The notes beneath the pieces are model-generated. The model saw nothing but the letters and a program-made list of their open reading frames with translations. It ran no database searches and was not told the origin of the DNA. This document shows, one piece after another, positions 1-15,600 of a stretch of DNA of 64,000 nucleotides (its first letter is position 1; every line of letters begins with the position of its first letter). Made by a program: the position numbers and the translations under genes. This DNA is from Dermacentor variabilis (lineage: Eukaryota > Arthropoda > Arachnida > Ixodida > Ixodidae): positions 216,363,648-216,427,647 of the forward strand of contig NC_134568.1 of the NCBI RefSeq assembly GCF_050947875.1, in the 5' to 3' direction.

Positions 1-163
1 GCTAATTCGGCTGTCGTCTCGGCGGATCAAGAGCGCGTTTTCTTACCCTTGTCCCATCACTTAGCACTAGGTAACACTGCTTTATGTTTCAAATTACCTT
101 GCGGTCCTATGTTTGAACCACGTAGGTGACGACCTTCAAACGTGTTAAAGCGCACACAATATA

Positions 164-1535
164 TTGGCCTCGAGCTCCACCACTGGAAAAGCTGGCGCCA
201 CCATCGGCGTGACGTGCTAGGAGGCATCACGTGGCCGCGCTGGCTGCTTCGGGCGCGCCGAAGCGAGCTGAAAACGAGTTTAAATTCCCTCGTAATTCCC
301 TCGCGGTCGTCATTTAGTGGCGAAATTTTCCCGCTTCGAGTGTCTCCTTTACAACGCTTGAAAGCACTACAATAGGTAGTGGCTGCCTTTGAAGGCGCGC
401 AACATGGTAGGCTACTGCTCGGTGCCGCAGGGTCGGACGCTCGTAACGGAGGCCGGTGTCAGCCTTATTCACACGTAGCCGCAGGACAAGAAGCTGCGTG
501 AAGCTTGGCTCGCGAAACATAAAACCGGCAAACAGTCATCGGCTACAACTCGGGTATGCAGCAAGCACAGACGCGAGGAAGATATCTGCTACGGCGCCCG
601 GTTTGCGATGTTCTGAAAACGCGCACTGAGACGCTCGCCCGAGTCCGCTGCCCGACTAATGTCATGACGGTTTGGTCTATGAACTTGTCGATGCTATAGA
701 TACTGGCAAGTTCAGTGGAGTGGAAAGGCAGCGGTAAGAAGCACATTTAAATGAAGCATGGCATATGGTCATGTTTGTGTTATGAATTAATGCACCGGAT
801 TACAAAAAAGGAGCAGCGGGAAATTGCACGCTGAGAACACTGATAAACATACAGTGCGACGCAACTGGAGAAATAGTATTGAAAGGTCAAAGAATTTAGA
901 AGAAAGAAAAGATTGAATCGTCGCGACGGCACATTAGTCCCCGTAGGCGTCGAAGTTTCTACAATGAAATTATTTTTGAACAGCTCTGATAGCGCCTACG
1001 CAACAATGGTTGCTTGTATACTGTCAAATGCTCATATTCTGCGGCCTAAAGCTCATGGCACGGTGCGAAAACGCGCGCGCGGAGAAAGCGAAACAGTGCG
1101 CGGACAAGCATGCAGGCGCGCAGTCGGTCGCTGCATTGAGGCTTCGTTCTATTACGCTCCATTTAGTTATACAAACGCTATAAGAACATATTTCACATAG
1201 TTTGCTCTCAGCGTTTACCTACCTTTCACGCAAGAAGCCGGTTCGGGAGACTCCATCGCGGCGACCGCGCGCAGTGGTGTTCACTGTACGTATTCGGCAA
1301 AGAGATAGCGTCTGTAAACGATTGTGTGCTTTCAGTTTGCCCAAAATTATTATTTAGACAGTAAGAAACTTCTCTCATTTCGAAAGCACTTACAGAAATG
1401 TCCGGGAGAGCTCGCGCGTGGTGTTTTCAGTGAGCGCTGACAGCAAAACCTATGAGGAGCGCGCCACGTGATCCCTCATACTACGCCAACGAGGCGCTTC
1501 CGATAGATGGCGACTCCGTAACTCCTCGCAGCCAA
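164..1535 (+). mobile_element. TIR DNA element with THAP remnant, copy A
   Basis: This is a direct repeat of the block at 6,811-8,217; the two align along almost their whole length. Both copies begin TTGGCCTCGAG, end in CCAA and are flanked by TA on each side. The left end and the reverse complement of the right end share an imperfect inverted repeat, visible in the common stretch GGGATCACG. A THAP-like ORF remnant lies at 404-699. A third, internally deleted copy lies inverted at 31,570-32,384. The TA flanks could be a target duplication (inference). It is non-autonomous as read. Confidence 0.6.
404..699 (+). pseudogene. THAP-domain-like ORF, broken (copy A)
   Basis: The reading frame starts MVGYCSVPQGR, which resembles the start of a THAP zinc finger (C-x2-4-C, later W and C-x2-H). 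The second zinc-binding Cys position reads Gly. Codon 25, Trp in copy B (TGG), is TAG here at 476-478, and this copy is 4 nt shorter than copy B further on. It therefore cannot encode a working DNA-binding domain. Confidence 0.5.

Positions 1536-4673
<3,138 letters not shown>

Positions 4674-4728
<55 letters not shown>
4674..4728. repeat. (TA)n microsatellite
   Basis: Perfect TA dinucleotide tract, directly abutting the left inverted end of the element at 4,732-6,160. Confidence 0.97.
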
Positions 4729-4731
<3 letters not shown>

Positions 4732-4816
4732 GCTTGTCTGTATAATGAAGCGTTGTTCCGCACTGTGAGAAGATCGGTTTTCATGCCTACAAAGCTGTTC
4801 ACAGATGTGCAAAATG

Positions 4817-4823
<7 letters not shown>

Positions 4824-4889
<66 letters not shown>
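4824..4889. repeat. (TA)n microsatellite
   Basis: Perfect TA tract starting immediately inside the left inverted repeat of the 4,732-6,160 element. Confidence 0.97.
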
Positions 4890-4890
<1 letters not shown>

Positions 4891-5257
4891 GAGCTTTCCT
4901 TGTGCAGAATGGTCGGCGGAGCTGTGTCGATCTTGCCGCAGACAACGTATTCAGCGTTCAGACTGAACTATCCGCGAAACCTTAGATCGCGTCCGAGAAC
5001 GGCGGTTTAGTGTGGTGGGCAAACCGGCAAGAATGCGCATGCATCTCGAAAGTGTACATTTCAAAATGCATGGAGCTTATGCGCTGACGCTGCTCCCTAC
5101 ACTAACGCACCGCTGCCGTTGACGCCCTGAAAGCTATAGGGAAAAGCCTGAGGCACAACTAATGTTTAACGTCTCAAAACTGCACAGTACGTACGTGGGT
5201 TACGAGGGACGCCCTAGTGAAGGGGTCCGGATCAATTCGTTAAAGTTCACCTAAATA

Positions 5258-5925
5258 ATTCACTTCGAAGCTTTTTCATTCGTAAGTGCCGGTCAGATTC
5301 GATATGTCCTACATCACGATTGACTAGACGTGCTCTTACGAATATTTCTAGCGTAAGAACCTTTCTGTGAATACGGACCCTGGATAATATGTAAATGTCT
5401 GGAGATTGCCCGGCGCTCAAGGCGGTTCGCTGAGGAATATGAGGCGGAGCTTTGATAGTCGTACTAACAGATTCGCTGGATGTTACCTTGTTATCCTGCA
5501 ACGTCACACAAACCTGCCGTTTTTTTTTTACACTGCAGTGGCGGATCAGGGTCAATATCCACAGAACTTCGTTTACGTAAGAGCTGTTTCGGATGTTCGC
5601 CTGTCACTATCGTAAGTGGCAGGCTCCCGAGCGCCAGTCAATGAGGAAACGCTCTTACGAAAGAGGGTCCCTTGTCACAAAAACCTCTTACGCTAGAATA
5701 GTTCGTAAGAGAAAACTTCAGGCAATCCTGACGCTGGACGTGTTATTAGCGAAGGCGACCAGCCAATGGCAAAGCTCACTTACCAACGAGGGCCTGTCCA
5801 CGCAAAAAATTCTCCCTAGAAGCTGATGCTGACCAGTCATGATGTCAGACATATTATTAGCGAAGGCAGCCAGCCAATAGCACACCACACTTACGAACGA
5901 AAAGCTTTGTGAATTTGGCCTGAGG
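5258..5925. mobile_element. putative MITE with CGTAAGTG-type ends
   Basis: The left part reads AATTCACTTCGAAGC and the right part, reverse-complemented, reads AAATTCACAAAGC followed by TTTTCGTTCGTAAGTG, giving imperfect inverted ends of about 35 bp. Inside, a block of about 110 bp containing TTATTAGCGAAGGC occurs twice (about 5,742 and 5,852). A related end, AGATTCACTAACATTTTCG, occurs at about 10,635. It is nested in the larger inverted-repeat element. Confidence 0.4.
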
Positions 5926-6340
5926 TTTCTTGAATTCAGGTCCAGGAGTGTAGGCCGGGGGAGAGGGATGAACACAGGAAAGTCGTCCAACACCGCCCTT
6001 TCGATACCTCTATTAAGCTATTTAGCACACACGTTTGCACCTTTTTTCGTGAAATGAATTAATGAACTTTGTTGTCATTTTGCACATCTGTGAACAGCTT
6101 TGTAGGCATGAAAACCGATCTTCTCACAGTACGGAACAACGCTTCATTATACAGACAAGCCTTAGCCGAGGCCCCCTAGAATCACCAAAAAACAGGCTTG
6201 CAGGATCACCGATATATACGATTGTCACGGAAACCTATTACAGAATGTCGGTGCATATTTGTTTAGTAAACAATGATTTAGAACATTTGATAGCCTCATT
6301 CTTCGAGGTAATTAAGTTCAAACGTTTCGTACGTATGCGT

Positions 6341-6408
6341 AAAAAAAAGCACTGGGTGAAAATGCATAGGAATATATTCCTATGCATTTTCACCCAGTGC
6401 TTTTTTTT
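6341..6408. repeat. perfect loopless 68-bp palindrome
   Basis: The arms 6,341-6,374 and 6,375-6,408 are exact reverse complements, with the centre GGAATATATTCC. It starts with A8 and ends with T8, and lies about 95 bp before the first coding exon of the CRAL-TRIO gene. It is most likely a tiny MITE or foldback. A regulatory role is not shown. Confidence 0.9.
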
Positions 6409-6503
6409 TTCTTAACGAAGTTACTTAGGATTTCCCTTGTGGACTGTTCGTTTTTACAGCGTGCAGAAGCTTCACCATCTACGTGTCTAGTGCCGGCAAG
6501 ATC

Positions 6504-6615
6504 ATGACGGGCACGCCGTTGCTTCCCAAGCTGCGACAAATCGCCGAAGAAGAGCTGGGAGAAACGGACGAGGTCAGGCAGCAGGCTCTGGACGATCTCA
6601 CCAAGCTTCTGAACG
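6504..6615 (+). CDS. CRAL-TRIO gene, coding exon 1
   Basis: Encodes residues 1-37 and the first base of Gly38, starting MTGTPLLPKLRQIAEEEL and ending LTKLLN. The donor is G|GTCAGC. It is the start of the acidic, helical N-terminal segment. The frame is open upstream to about 6,462 with no further Met, which supports ATG 6,504 as the start after a 5'-UTR splice. Confidence 0.85.
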
Positions 6616-9600
6616 GTCAGCCCCTCACGTTTGTTCCTCGATGACTGCATAGTATTGTGCGAATACAGGAGTAAATGGTGGCACACGTGAATTTGTGCTT
6701 TCGCACGCTTGAACTTGTAAACAGCACACTCAGCCAGAAAAACGCGACCGTTGCGGCTTACACTATGCAGTCATATGCTCCACAGAATTTGCGCGGGTAT
6801 ACGAACACTATTGGCCTCGAGCTCCGCCACTGGAAAAGCTGGCGCCACCGTCGGCGTGACGTGTTAGGAGGGATCACGTGGACATGGCGGCCGCGTCGGC
6901 TGCTTCGGGAGCGCCGAATTAAGCGAGCTGAAAACGAGTTTGAATTCCCTCGCACGCTGCAATCCTCATTTAGTGACGAAAATTTCCCGCTTCGAGTGTC
7001 TCCTTTACAACGCTTCAAAGCACTACAATAGGTAGTAGCTGCCTTTGAAGGCGCACAACATGGTAGGCTACTGCTCGGTGCCGCAGGGCCGGACGCACGT
7101 AACGGAGGCCGGTGTCAGCCTTATTCACACGTGGCCGCAGGACAAGAAACTGCGTGAAGCTTGGCTCGCGAAACATAAAACCGGCAAACAGTCATCGGCT
7201 ACAACTCGGATATGCAGCAAGCACAGACGCGACGAAGATTTCTGCTACGTACGGCGCCCGATCTGCGATGTTCTGAAAACGCGCACTGAGACGCTCGCCC
7301 GAGTCTGCTGCACGACTAATGTTATGACGGTTTGGTCTATCAACTTGTCGATGCTATAGATACTGGCAAGTTCAGTGGAGTGGAAAGGCAGCGGTAAGAA
7401 ACACATTTTAAAAAAGCATGACATATGGTCATGTTTGTGTTATGAATTAATGCACTGGATTACAAAAAAGGTGCAGCGGGAAATCGCGCGCTGAGAACAC
7501 CGATAAACATACAGTGCTACGCAACTCGACAAATAATAATGAAAAGTCAAATGATTCAGAAGAAAAAAAAAGATTGAATCGTCGCGACAGCACATCATAG
7601 TCCCTGTAGGCGTCGAAGTCTCTACAATGAAGTTATTTTTGAACAGCTCTGATAGCTCCCATGCAACAATGGTTGCTTGTATACTGTCAAATGCTCATAT
7701 TCTGCGGCCTAAAGCTCATGGCACGGTGCAAGAACGCGCGCGCGGAGAAAGCGAAACAGCGCGCCGACAAGCATGCAGACGCGCAGTCGGTCGCTGCGAA
7801 TCTGCGCGATCGCTGCATTGGGGCTTCTTTTTATTACGCTCCATTTAGTTATACAAACACTGTAAGAACATATTTCACATAGTTTGCTCTCAGCGTTTAC
7901 CTACCTTTCACGCAAGAAGCCGGTTCGGGAGACTCCATCGCGGCGACCGTGCGCAGTGGCGTTCACTGTACGTATTCGGTAAAGAGATAGCGTCTGTAAA
8001 CGATTGTGTGCTTTCAGTTTGCCCAAGATTATTATTTAGACAGTAAACAACTTCTCTCGTTTCGAAAGCACTTACAGAAATGTACGGGAGAGCTCGCGCG
8101 TGGTGTTTTCAGTGAGCGCGGACAGCAAAACCTATGAGGAGCGCGCCGCGTGATCCCTCATACTACGCCAGCGAGGCGCTGCCGATAGATGGCGACTCCG
8201 TAACTCCTCGCCGCCAATAGGCACATATAGAGCGGTCCTATCGCGTGCGATTAACATGGCAGAACACGACACGATAAAGTCGAGTCGAGCCGGCTTGTAG
8301 GACGGAATCCAATATGCGAGTCGGAATGGATGCTGGGGAGTGGGATCATTTAGTGTGGGGTGTCTAGAGGTAACTGAGGGGAGAGAGCATACTCACGCTA
8401 CGGCCTCCGAGTACGCGGCAGCGCGTCCGTATCTTGTTCTTTATAGTTCAGGCAAAAGCCTTAGGCGACTCATGGGACAAAAAATCCAATGTTCGACATT
8501 ACGCCGTCCGGTGTTGTGGCACCAACATTCATAGGGAGTCGAACCCTCGACCTTTGATGTTAAGGCGAATTTAAGACCCACGACCTTTTTGTAGGAGTCG
8601 AACCCTCAAATTTTGGTGTGAGTAGAGCCCGCTACCTGTGATGTTAATTAGGGCGAATTAGGCCATCAATTTCTTTATAAGAAAGCGTGATGCCGAGGCG
8701 AAGAAGCGTCAGCACGACCTGTGGTGTTCAGGCACAGTTAATTAAGATATAGTAAATAAGGCACTCGAGCCCACGACCTTTGGTGGGATTCGAACCCAAT
8801 TGGAGATATGGGCTATGTCGGAGGCCACATTACCAAGCGTGCGCTAGGGCGCGGGGAAGAAGAGCGCGTCTCCTCTTCTAGCCCAACCGTGGCTATACAT
8901 GGCTGTCCGCGCGGCTGAGCGCGTACGCGGCCCGCGCGCCGTATTTTGGAGGTAATCTGCGGCGGGCGCAAAGCAAGGGCGAGCCGAGATGACTTGTGGC
9001 TTTATGCGCGATGTCTTCATGTGCGCCTACTGTTGGAGGTTGCGTGTTCTGATGTTTCGGAGACGCGCTGTGAAGCGAGAGGCAACACGAAACGATTGCT
9101 CGCCGTCGCCGGCGCTCTTCTCACTTCAGTGTTATGACAGCGAATACTCACGGTCATCCAGTGAGATCTGTTCATGTTTTCCTTGCACGCGGGACACCGT
9201 GCTTGTTAATTTAATGTTTAAAAACAGCGCTAAAGAGGTACACTGGACAACACAATAGAGGATGGGACACAAACGGCGCTTCTTAAAAAAAAAAAAACAG
9301 GGCCGTGTGTGTCCCATCTTCTATTCTGTTGTCCGGTGTACGTCTTTAGCGCTGTTCTTAAACATTTTATGGAAAACCACCAACTCGCCCAATATGCCGT
9401 TCTTCTTCGGTTGTTAATTTAATCAGTAAGCGAATGTTCGCTGCAGTCGCCGATACTGCACTGTCACTGCAGTATATGGCCGATTAAACTGCGAACCTTA
9501 TTTCGTGTAGTTGTCTCATGCTTTGATATCGCTAACAATGTTTTGCTCCTTGGGCGAAACTGCGACTTTCTAAATGTGAAAAATTGGAAGATCGGCCTAG

Positions 9601-12600
9601 GTAAGGCCCGCTGCCCTAAATCTTCGGTAAATAAAAAAAGATATTGATAATACAAATTCTCAAAAGTCTATAACTAAGTGGCAAAATATTAACAGAGCAA
9701 GTACGTGGATCACGGCGAAAATAAAGAGAAAAGAAAAAGGTTTACTTAACTACATGGACAACACAGGCATGTGCAGATAATGTGCAAATAGAGAAAATCA
9801 AATATGCACATTAACTGCAGTTCGCAAGGAATTTATCTATTCACTGTCTATATACAGGAAGATCTCGTAGAGCCAATCTCGGTTTGTTGGGGCACGACAA
9901 AGGCGCCCATTGTCTGCCCAGGGTATGGCCGCTTGTTTCGAACTGTTCAGACGACTGCGAAAGATCTCTCGCTGCTTGTCATGTTGTGGGCACTCAACGA
10001 GACAATGCTCAACAGACGCTTCTATTATGCTTCGGTGCGGGCACTCAGATGTGCTTTTCTTTAAACGTTTCGAGAAGTGAGGCGTATAGGCTACCCCAAG
10101 GCGCGTAAGTGGTGCAGAAGCGCGTATACAATGTGTGGTCCATATTCGAGAGTGATTTACCTCTCCCGTACGGCTCCCCTCGACAGGGGACGACATTGAG
10201 CACCGTCTTCCGTCTCCCTAAAATACGGCAAACGCAGTTCCAACTGCACTTGCCACATTTTAGGGTGTCAGAAGACAGAAGTGCCGTTCAAACGTTGCAG
10301 ATGGCAAGTCGGGAGGGATGATGACCTCGCCTTCCCAAGTGTAGGGTAGCCTACCGGTCACGTCCTTGGTTAACCTCCCAACCTTCCCCTCTTCGTTTCT
10401 CTCTCTCTCTCTCGCCGGACCCGTCAGCTGATTCGACTCACAGCTGTCGGGTTCGTGCGAACGAGGCTCGCATAGCGCTACTTGAACCATGACGATCACT
10501 TCACCGACAGTTCGGAAGTCGCGACTTGTTGCTTGGTGGGCTCTTTTATGTTTGGTGGGCTGCAGCTTGACTAAATGCACATAAAAAAGGAGGGGAGTCT
10601 CGCGCAACGTTACGCAATTATATAAACCTGGGGTCAGATTCACTAACATTTTCGTTCATAAGAACTGTTAATGGCGCCTTCACAACTATTTCTGCGTTGT
10701 CATGGTCGACTAGCACCAGTTTTAGCGCGGATCGACCATTCTTGAGTACGAACCGCTTTCTTCGTATTGCTGGCGCGCGGTTAACAGGGATTTCGCAAAT
10801 GGGATTACTTTCATACCTTGATAAGGCAGATAATTAGACTAGAGGGACTTAGAAGTACATAAAAATATAGGGAAACACCAATTGAGTCACTGTTAAAAAT
10901 AAGAAAGTTTCATGTTGTCAATGTTTTTCCCCAAACACTTACAAAACAGGGGAAATTCAAACCGTTCGTAAGACGAACAGATGGTGACGTCGCTAACAAG
11001 ACTGTATTCCACGAGGAAAAAACAACGTTGATTCCGTGTGAATTTTTGTTTGGGAGCTGCAGGAGCAATGGTTCTGCATAAAAAAACGGTAGCAGGTTCC
11101 CATACTGCAAGTTTTTAAATGGAGCCTTGTCATGGATTCAAATACATCAATGCACCGTTCCGTTAAAAAAACAACGTTTCTAATCCGTCACTTTCTTGCC
11201 CGATCTAGGCGAGCCCGGACTCAACTGGCACAACGACCCTGACTTTCTGCTCCGGTTTCTCCGTGTGCGGAAGTACAATGTTGAGGCAGCATTGAAGAGC
11301 ATCACAAAGTACTACCGCGTCCGGGACAACTGTCGGCAAATTTTTGACGACTTCAGACCTTCAACTATTGTTCCAGAGTGTAGAGATATAGCCGCTGTTC
11401 TACCTCACCGAGATGCTCAAGGGCGGCAAATTTTGCTGATTAGAAGTGGTGAGTCCATGCCATTGCCTTTTTTACCTTCGTCGCTGAAAGCAGTCATTCA
11501 TGGATTAGCACGTGTTTAGCGCCAGTTTTGAAAGATTAATAGCGCACTTCGCATTTTTTTTCTTTTTTTGGTGGGGGAGACATTTACTATTCTAGAATTT
11601 CCTACTGGTTCTAATGGATGTCATTTTATCACACCAAACGTAGACCATGCATGGATACGCTGATTTCTTGATATTACACTAACCTATAAAAGTTCGGCAG
11701 CATGTTACACTCCTGTAACACGTGAAGGCAAAAGCCTTCTGCACAATTGGTAATGCATTAAGTTATACTATAGGAGGGGTCCGACTTCTTGCAAGGCATA
11801 ACGAGCCGCAGTGCGAAGTACACGTGTGGCAAGCCGTTGTCTGCGAGCTTTGGCCTCCTCTCTACGTTGCCGTCTCGCATTGTCGCTTTGCTGCTTTCCC
11901 AGTTCAGCTCGTGTTCAACGCTTAGCTGTGGCTTCACGCGCCCGTATAGCGGGATCAGACTCACTCCAACAACGTTAGTCTTCGATTTTACGCTGCATCC
12001 TCTCGGTAGGTGAATGCAGCACTCGCGGTCAAACTCATTGCTTCCGCCGCTTCGCAAGTAGCACCTCGTTTTTTGCTTGGCGAGCATCCTCGGCCGTAGC
12101 GTACTTCCTACACTCTAAAATAATTTACACCCTTAAAAGTGAAAAAAAGGGTGTAAATGCGGCTATAACTCACACCCTTATGGTGTAAGTTATATAAATC
12201 ACACCCTAAGGGTTTGAGTTATATACACATTTACACCCTTTTTCACTTTTAAGGGCCTAAATTATTGTACAGTGTAGGGGAGTATGCAATGCTTTATTGA
12301 TGATTCGGATGCTTGTTTTAAGCTTGTTCGTTATAGAAACGTATACTGGGTATGAACCATTGCTTACGGGGGTATGAGCCATTGCATCTTTGCTTGCTTA
12401 CGGGGGTATGAGCAATTGCTGATGATAATACTTTTTGAACCACTCAAGTCGATTAGATGCCGCGTTCTTCTTTTTTTTTTGGGGGGGGGGGGGCATGAAC
12501 CATTGCAACGAGCTACTTAAGGCATTCGCCTTAATATCAAGTATGCGTGCGTACGTAGGGGTTCCAGACAGTTTTCTCGCTTCGCCACCACACGACACAC

Positions 12601-15600
12601 TGCTGCTTTCCCTTCTATACTAGCCCTACAATTAAACATTTCCGCAATCACAAACAGTGACGTAAATCGCTATGTGAGACCAATTGGTGAAATTATCAGT
12701 GATGAAGCGAACAAAGGAATTCGTCAACGTCGGAACCGAAACAACGAAATAATATTCTGAGGTATTGTCGGAAGTTATATCGGTCACCGCTTAGGTTTAC
12801 ATACACTTCCGTCACCTTATATATTTGAACAGTTGCAAACTGATGTGGTGGAATTTCACGTCCAAAAGCTGAGATATGCATGAGGAGCACCGTACAGGGT
12901 AAAGTTTGGCCACTTTAGGTTCCTTTACGTTCCCGTTAACTGAGCGAAACGAGCGTTTCTGCATTCCGCTCCCGCCGGAATGCGCCCACCGCAGCCGAAA
13001 ATCAAACAACGGTTTTAAAAGTGTCTATCACGTAATTTCGAAACATGTTAGAGGTGAGAGCCGTGTCAGCTATATAAATACTTACACATCAAACACTACT
13101 TTCTTTGCAAAACACTTTTTCTCTGCGCAAATTTTTTTATGATACAGTGTAGACAGTGAATCATAGGACAAAACTGGGCCAGCGTTCGGATTCTTATGAA
13201 CGTTCGACCATATATAGAAAAGAGTACCGCTGCGTTCGTGATGTGCGTTTGGGCGAGGATCCGTTTCCTTGCTCAAAGTCTGGTTTGTTTCCAATACGAT
13301 TAGATATTTGCAAAAGATAGAGTTTAAGCGCTTGTGTCGTCAGTTCATGGGCACCAGAGGCGCTAGCTTTTTGTGCCCGGTAGAGTGCCTTCACACGGGT
13401 GCCCAGGCTGTGCGTATAAAAGACGTGTGTATGAAGGCTCCCGAGTGCCCAAAATTTCTGATCATTTGTGAGTCGTGTCAGCGTTCAGCACACGTTTTTT
13501 ATTATGCAAAAAAAGGTGAGGCGCGCAGACAGGACACAAGAGAAGAGAAGTGGACGACACGAACACCGACTATCAACTGAAGGGAGCACAGAGGCGAAAA
13601 AAGAAAGACTCAAAACTAATCTGCGCATGCTCTGGAATGGTATCACCACTTGTCAGTCGGGTACATGTGCATGTCTACGTGAGAGATAGCTGTTAAGGCA
13701 CTTAATCTCTTCCTTATGTAAAGTAATCGAAGGTTTACTCACGCACGCACTTCCACCGTTATAGATATGCCATGCCTCTACCATAAGACGCGTATCTTCA
13801 TTCTTGTGTCTGTACAATATCACGCATTCATCTAACTCTGGCGTGCAGTTACAATCTTGGCAATGTAGGGAAATATTAGAAGGCGATCCACCGGTTAACG
13901 ACCTTTTATGTTCCATTAGCCTCTGATTGATACACCGCACCATTTGTCCTACGCAGAACTCGCCACAGCTAAAGGGAACTTTATAAACCACACCCATACG
14001 ACAGTCAGTAAAACCGTTGTTCTTATTGTGCATCACTGGACAAATATCTGTTCTTCTTCTGCCTTTTACCGGCTCCTTTTCCCTCTGCACGGCAGCGCAT
14101 ATGTTACCTAGCTTATTGGGGGCGGTGAAAGCAACATTAACATCATATGTACTTGCAACTTTTTTAAGCCTGTGCGATACTGAATGAATGTACGGAATAG
14201 CCACTACTCTTTCTTTGCTATTACTGCTTTCTGTAATCACGTCTGTCCCCCTCGAAACCGACTTCTTTAGGCGTTCAGCCACAGTGGCCACTGTTACGCT
14301 AGGATAACCTGCTTCTAATAGGCGCCGGACCTGTGCATTAAAACTGGTGCTCATTTTGTGCATGCAGGATCTGGTCAGAGAAGGCACGAATGGCAATTCC
14401 GTTTTTTACTACTTTGGAATGCTTGGATTGAAAGTTTAACAACGGCATAGAAGATCTTGGGGAGTATTGCTAACAAACGTGATTTTGTTCGAAGACCAAG
14501 GCAATGTCTAGAAACTGAATTACGCGTCGCTGAGGAAATTCCTTGGTAAACTTTAATCCTCCTTCATAAAGTTTAAATTGCTCACTTACTGAGGTAGCAG
14601 CGGAATCGAATTCTTCCCTCTTGTAGAAAATCAGGTAATCATCAACGTAACGAAATATCTTGATAACGCAATCACCTAAGGCTTTCCCTAAGCATGCAGC
14701 TGTCAACTTTACTCAGGTAAATATCTCTAAAAATAGGGGGCAACCTTAGAGCCAATACAAATGCCTGACTTCTGCAGAAACACGCCATCTCTCCACGCAA
14801 TCAGCGTCGACTTTAAGTACATTGAAAGAATATCTAGAAAAGCTCCCGTGGAAACACCGCATCTGTCAATAAAAGCCGACTCTTGCACTTGTTCTTTAAT
14901 GCACTCATTTACGGAATTTAGCAACTCGTCATGCGGCAAGGAGTAATACAGGTCTTCGATATCTATGCTGAAAGCTGTACAATCACCAGGATTTTCCTCT
15001 CTCGAATACTGAACTAGTGCCTGAGAATTACGCAAGCAAAAGGGGTCTGAACGAACTAGTTAAGCTAATTCAGTTCTGTAGGTAACTAGCGACACAGACC
15101 TGCCACGTCCCTTTTTCTGACACCATAGCACGAAAAGGAATTTCTTGCTTATGGGTCTTCGCCGAGAAAAATAGTTCTAAGGTGAGGTATTTTGCTTTAT
15201 TGACATTATAGACAACCCTATCAAGATTATTTCTTGACAGGAGGTCAAGCGCACGTTGCTTAACTGCCGAGGGCTTGAGTTTTACTGGCTGTAAATTCTT
15301 TTCTATGGCTGAAATCGCTTTTTTCTGAAAACATGTCATCTGGCATAATTACGAAATAACCTTCCTTGTCGCATATTACTGGTCTAAGCTTATGTTCCAC
15401 AAGATAATTAACTAGCGGTCGGACAGGGTCAGACGTCTTAAAATGAGAATTCGATTGTTTGATGCTTGCAATGCAATCTGAAATATAGCGCGAGCGTTCT
15501 TCTTCCGGGACGAACCTGGTTATGCAGCGTGGTATGCTTATATGCTTAAAACGTCAACGGGTTTTATGTTAGGCTTAAAACAGTGCTTAGGACCTAAAGC

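Larger units (their letters stand above)
4732..6160. mobile_element. element bounded by 92-bp inverted repeats
   Basis: Positions 4,732-4,823 and 6,069-6,160 are reverse complements over 92 bp with one mismatch that I can see. The outer ends both start GCTTGTCTGTATAATGAAG. The left arm sits between two (TA)n arrays. The interior has no transposase-like ORF, so this would be a non-autonomous TIR element or a foldback. A recent origin is inferred from the near-perfect arms. No clear target-site duplication was found. Confidence 0.6.

Noticed and set aside
8525..8800. Possible tRNA gene (GGGTTCGAATCCCACCA on the - strand)
   Set aside because: Only a T-arm-like word is present; no complementary acceptor stem, D-arm or anticodon loop at the right distance.
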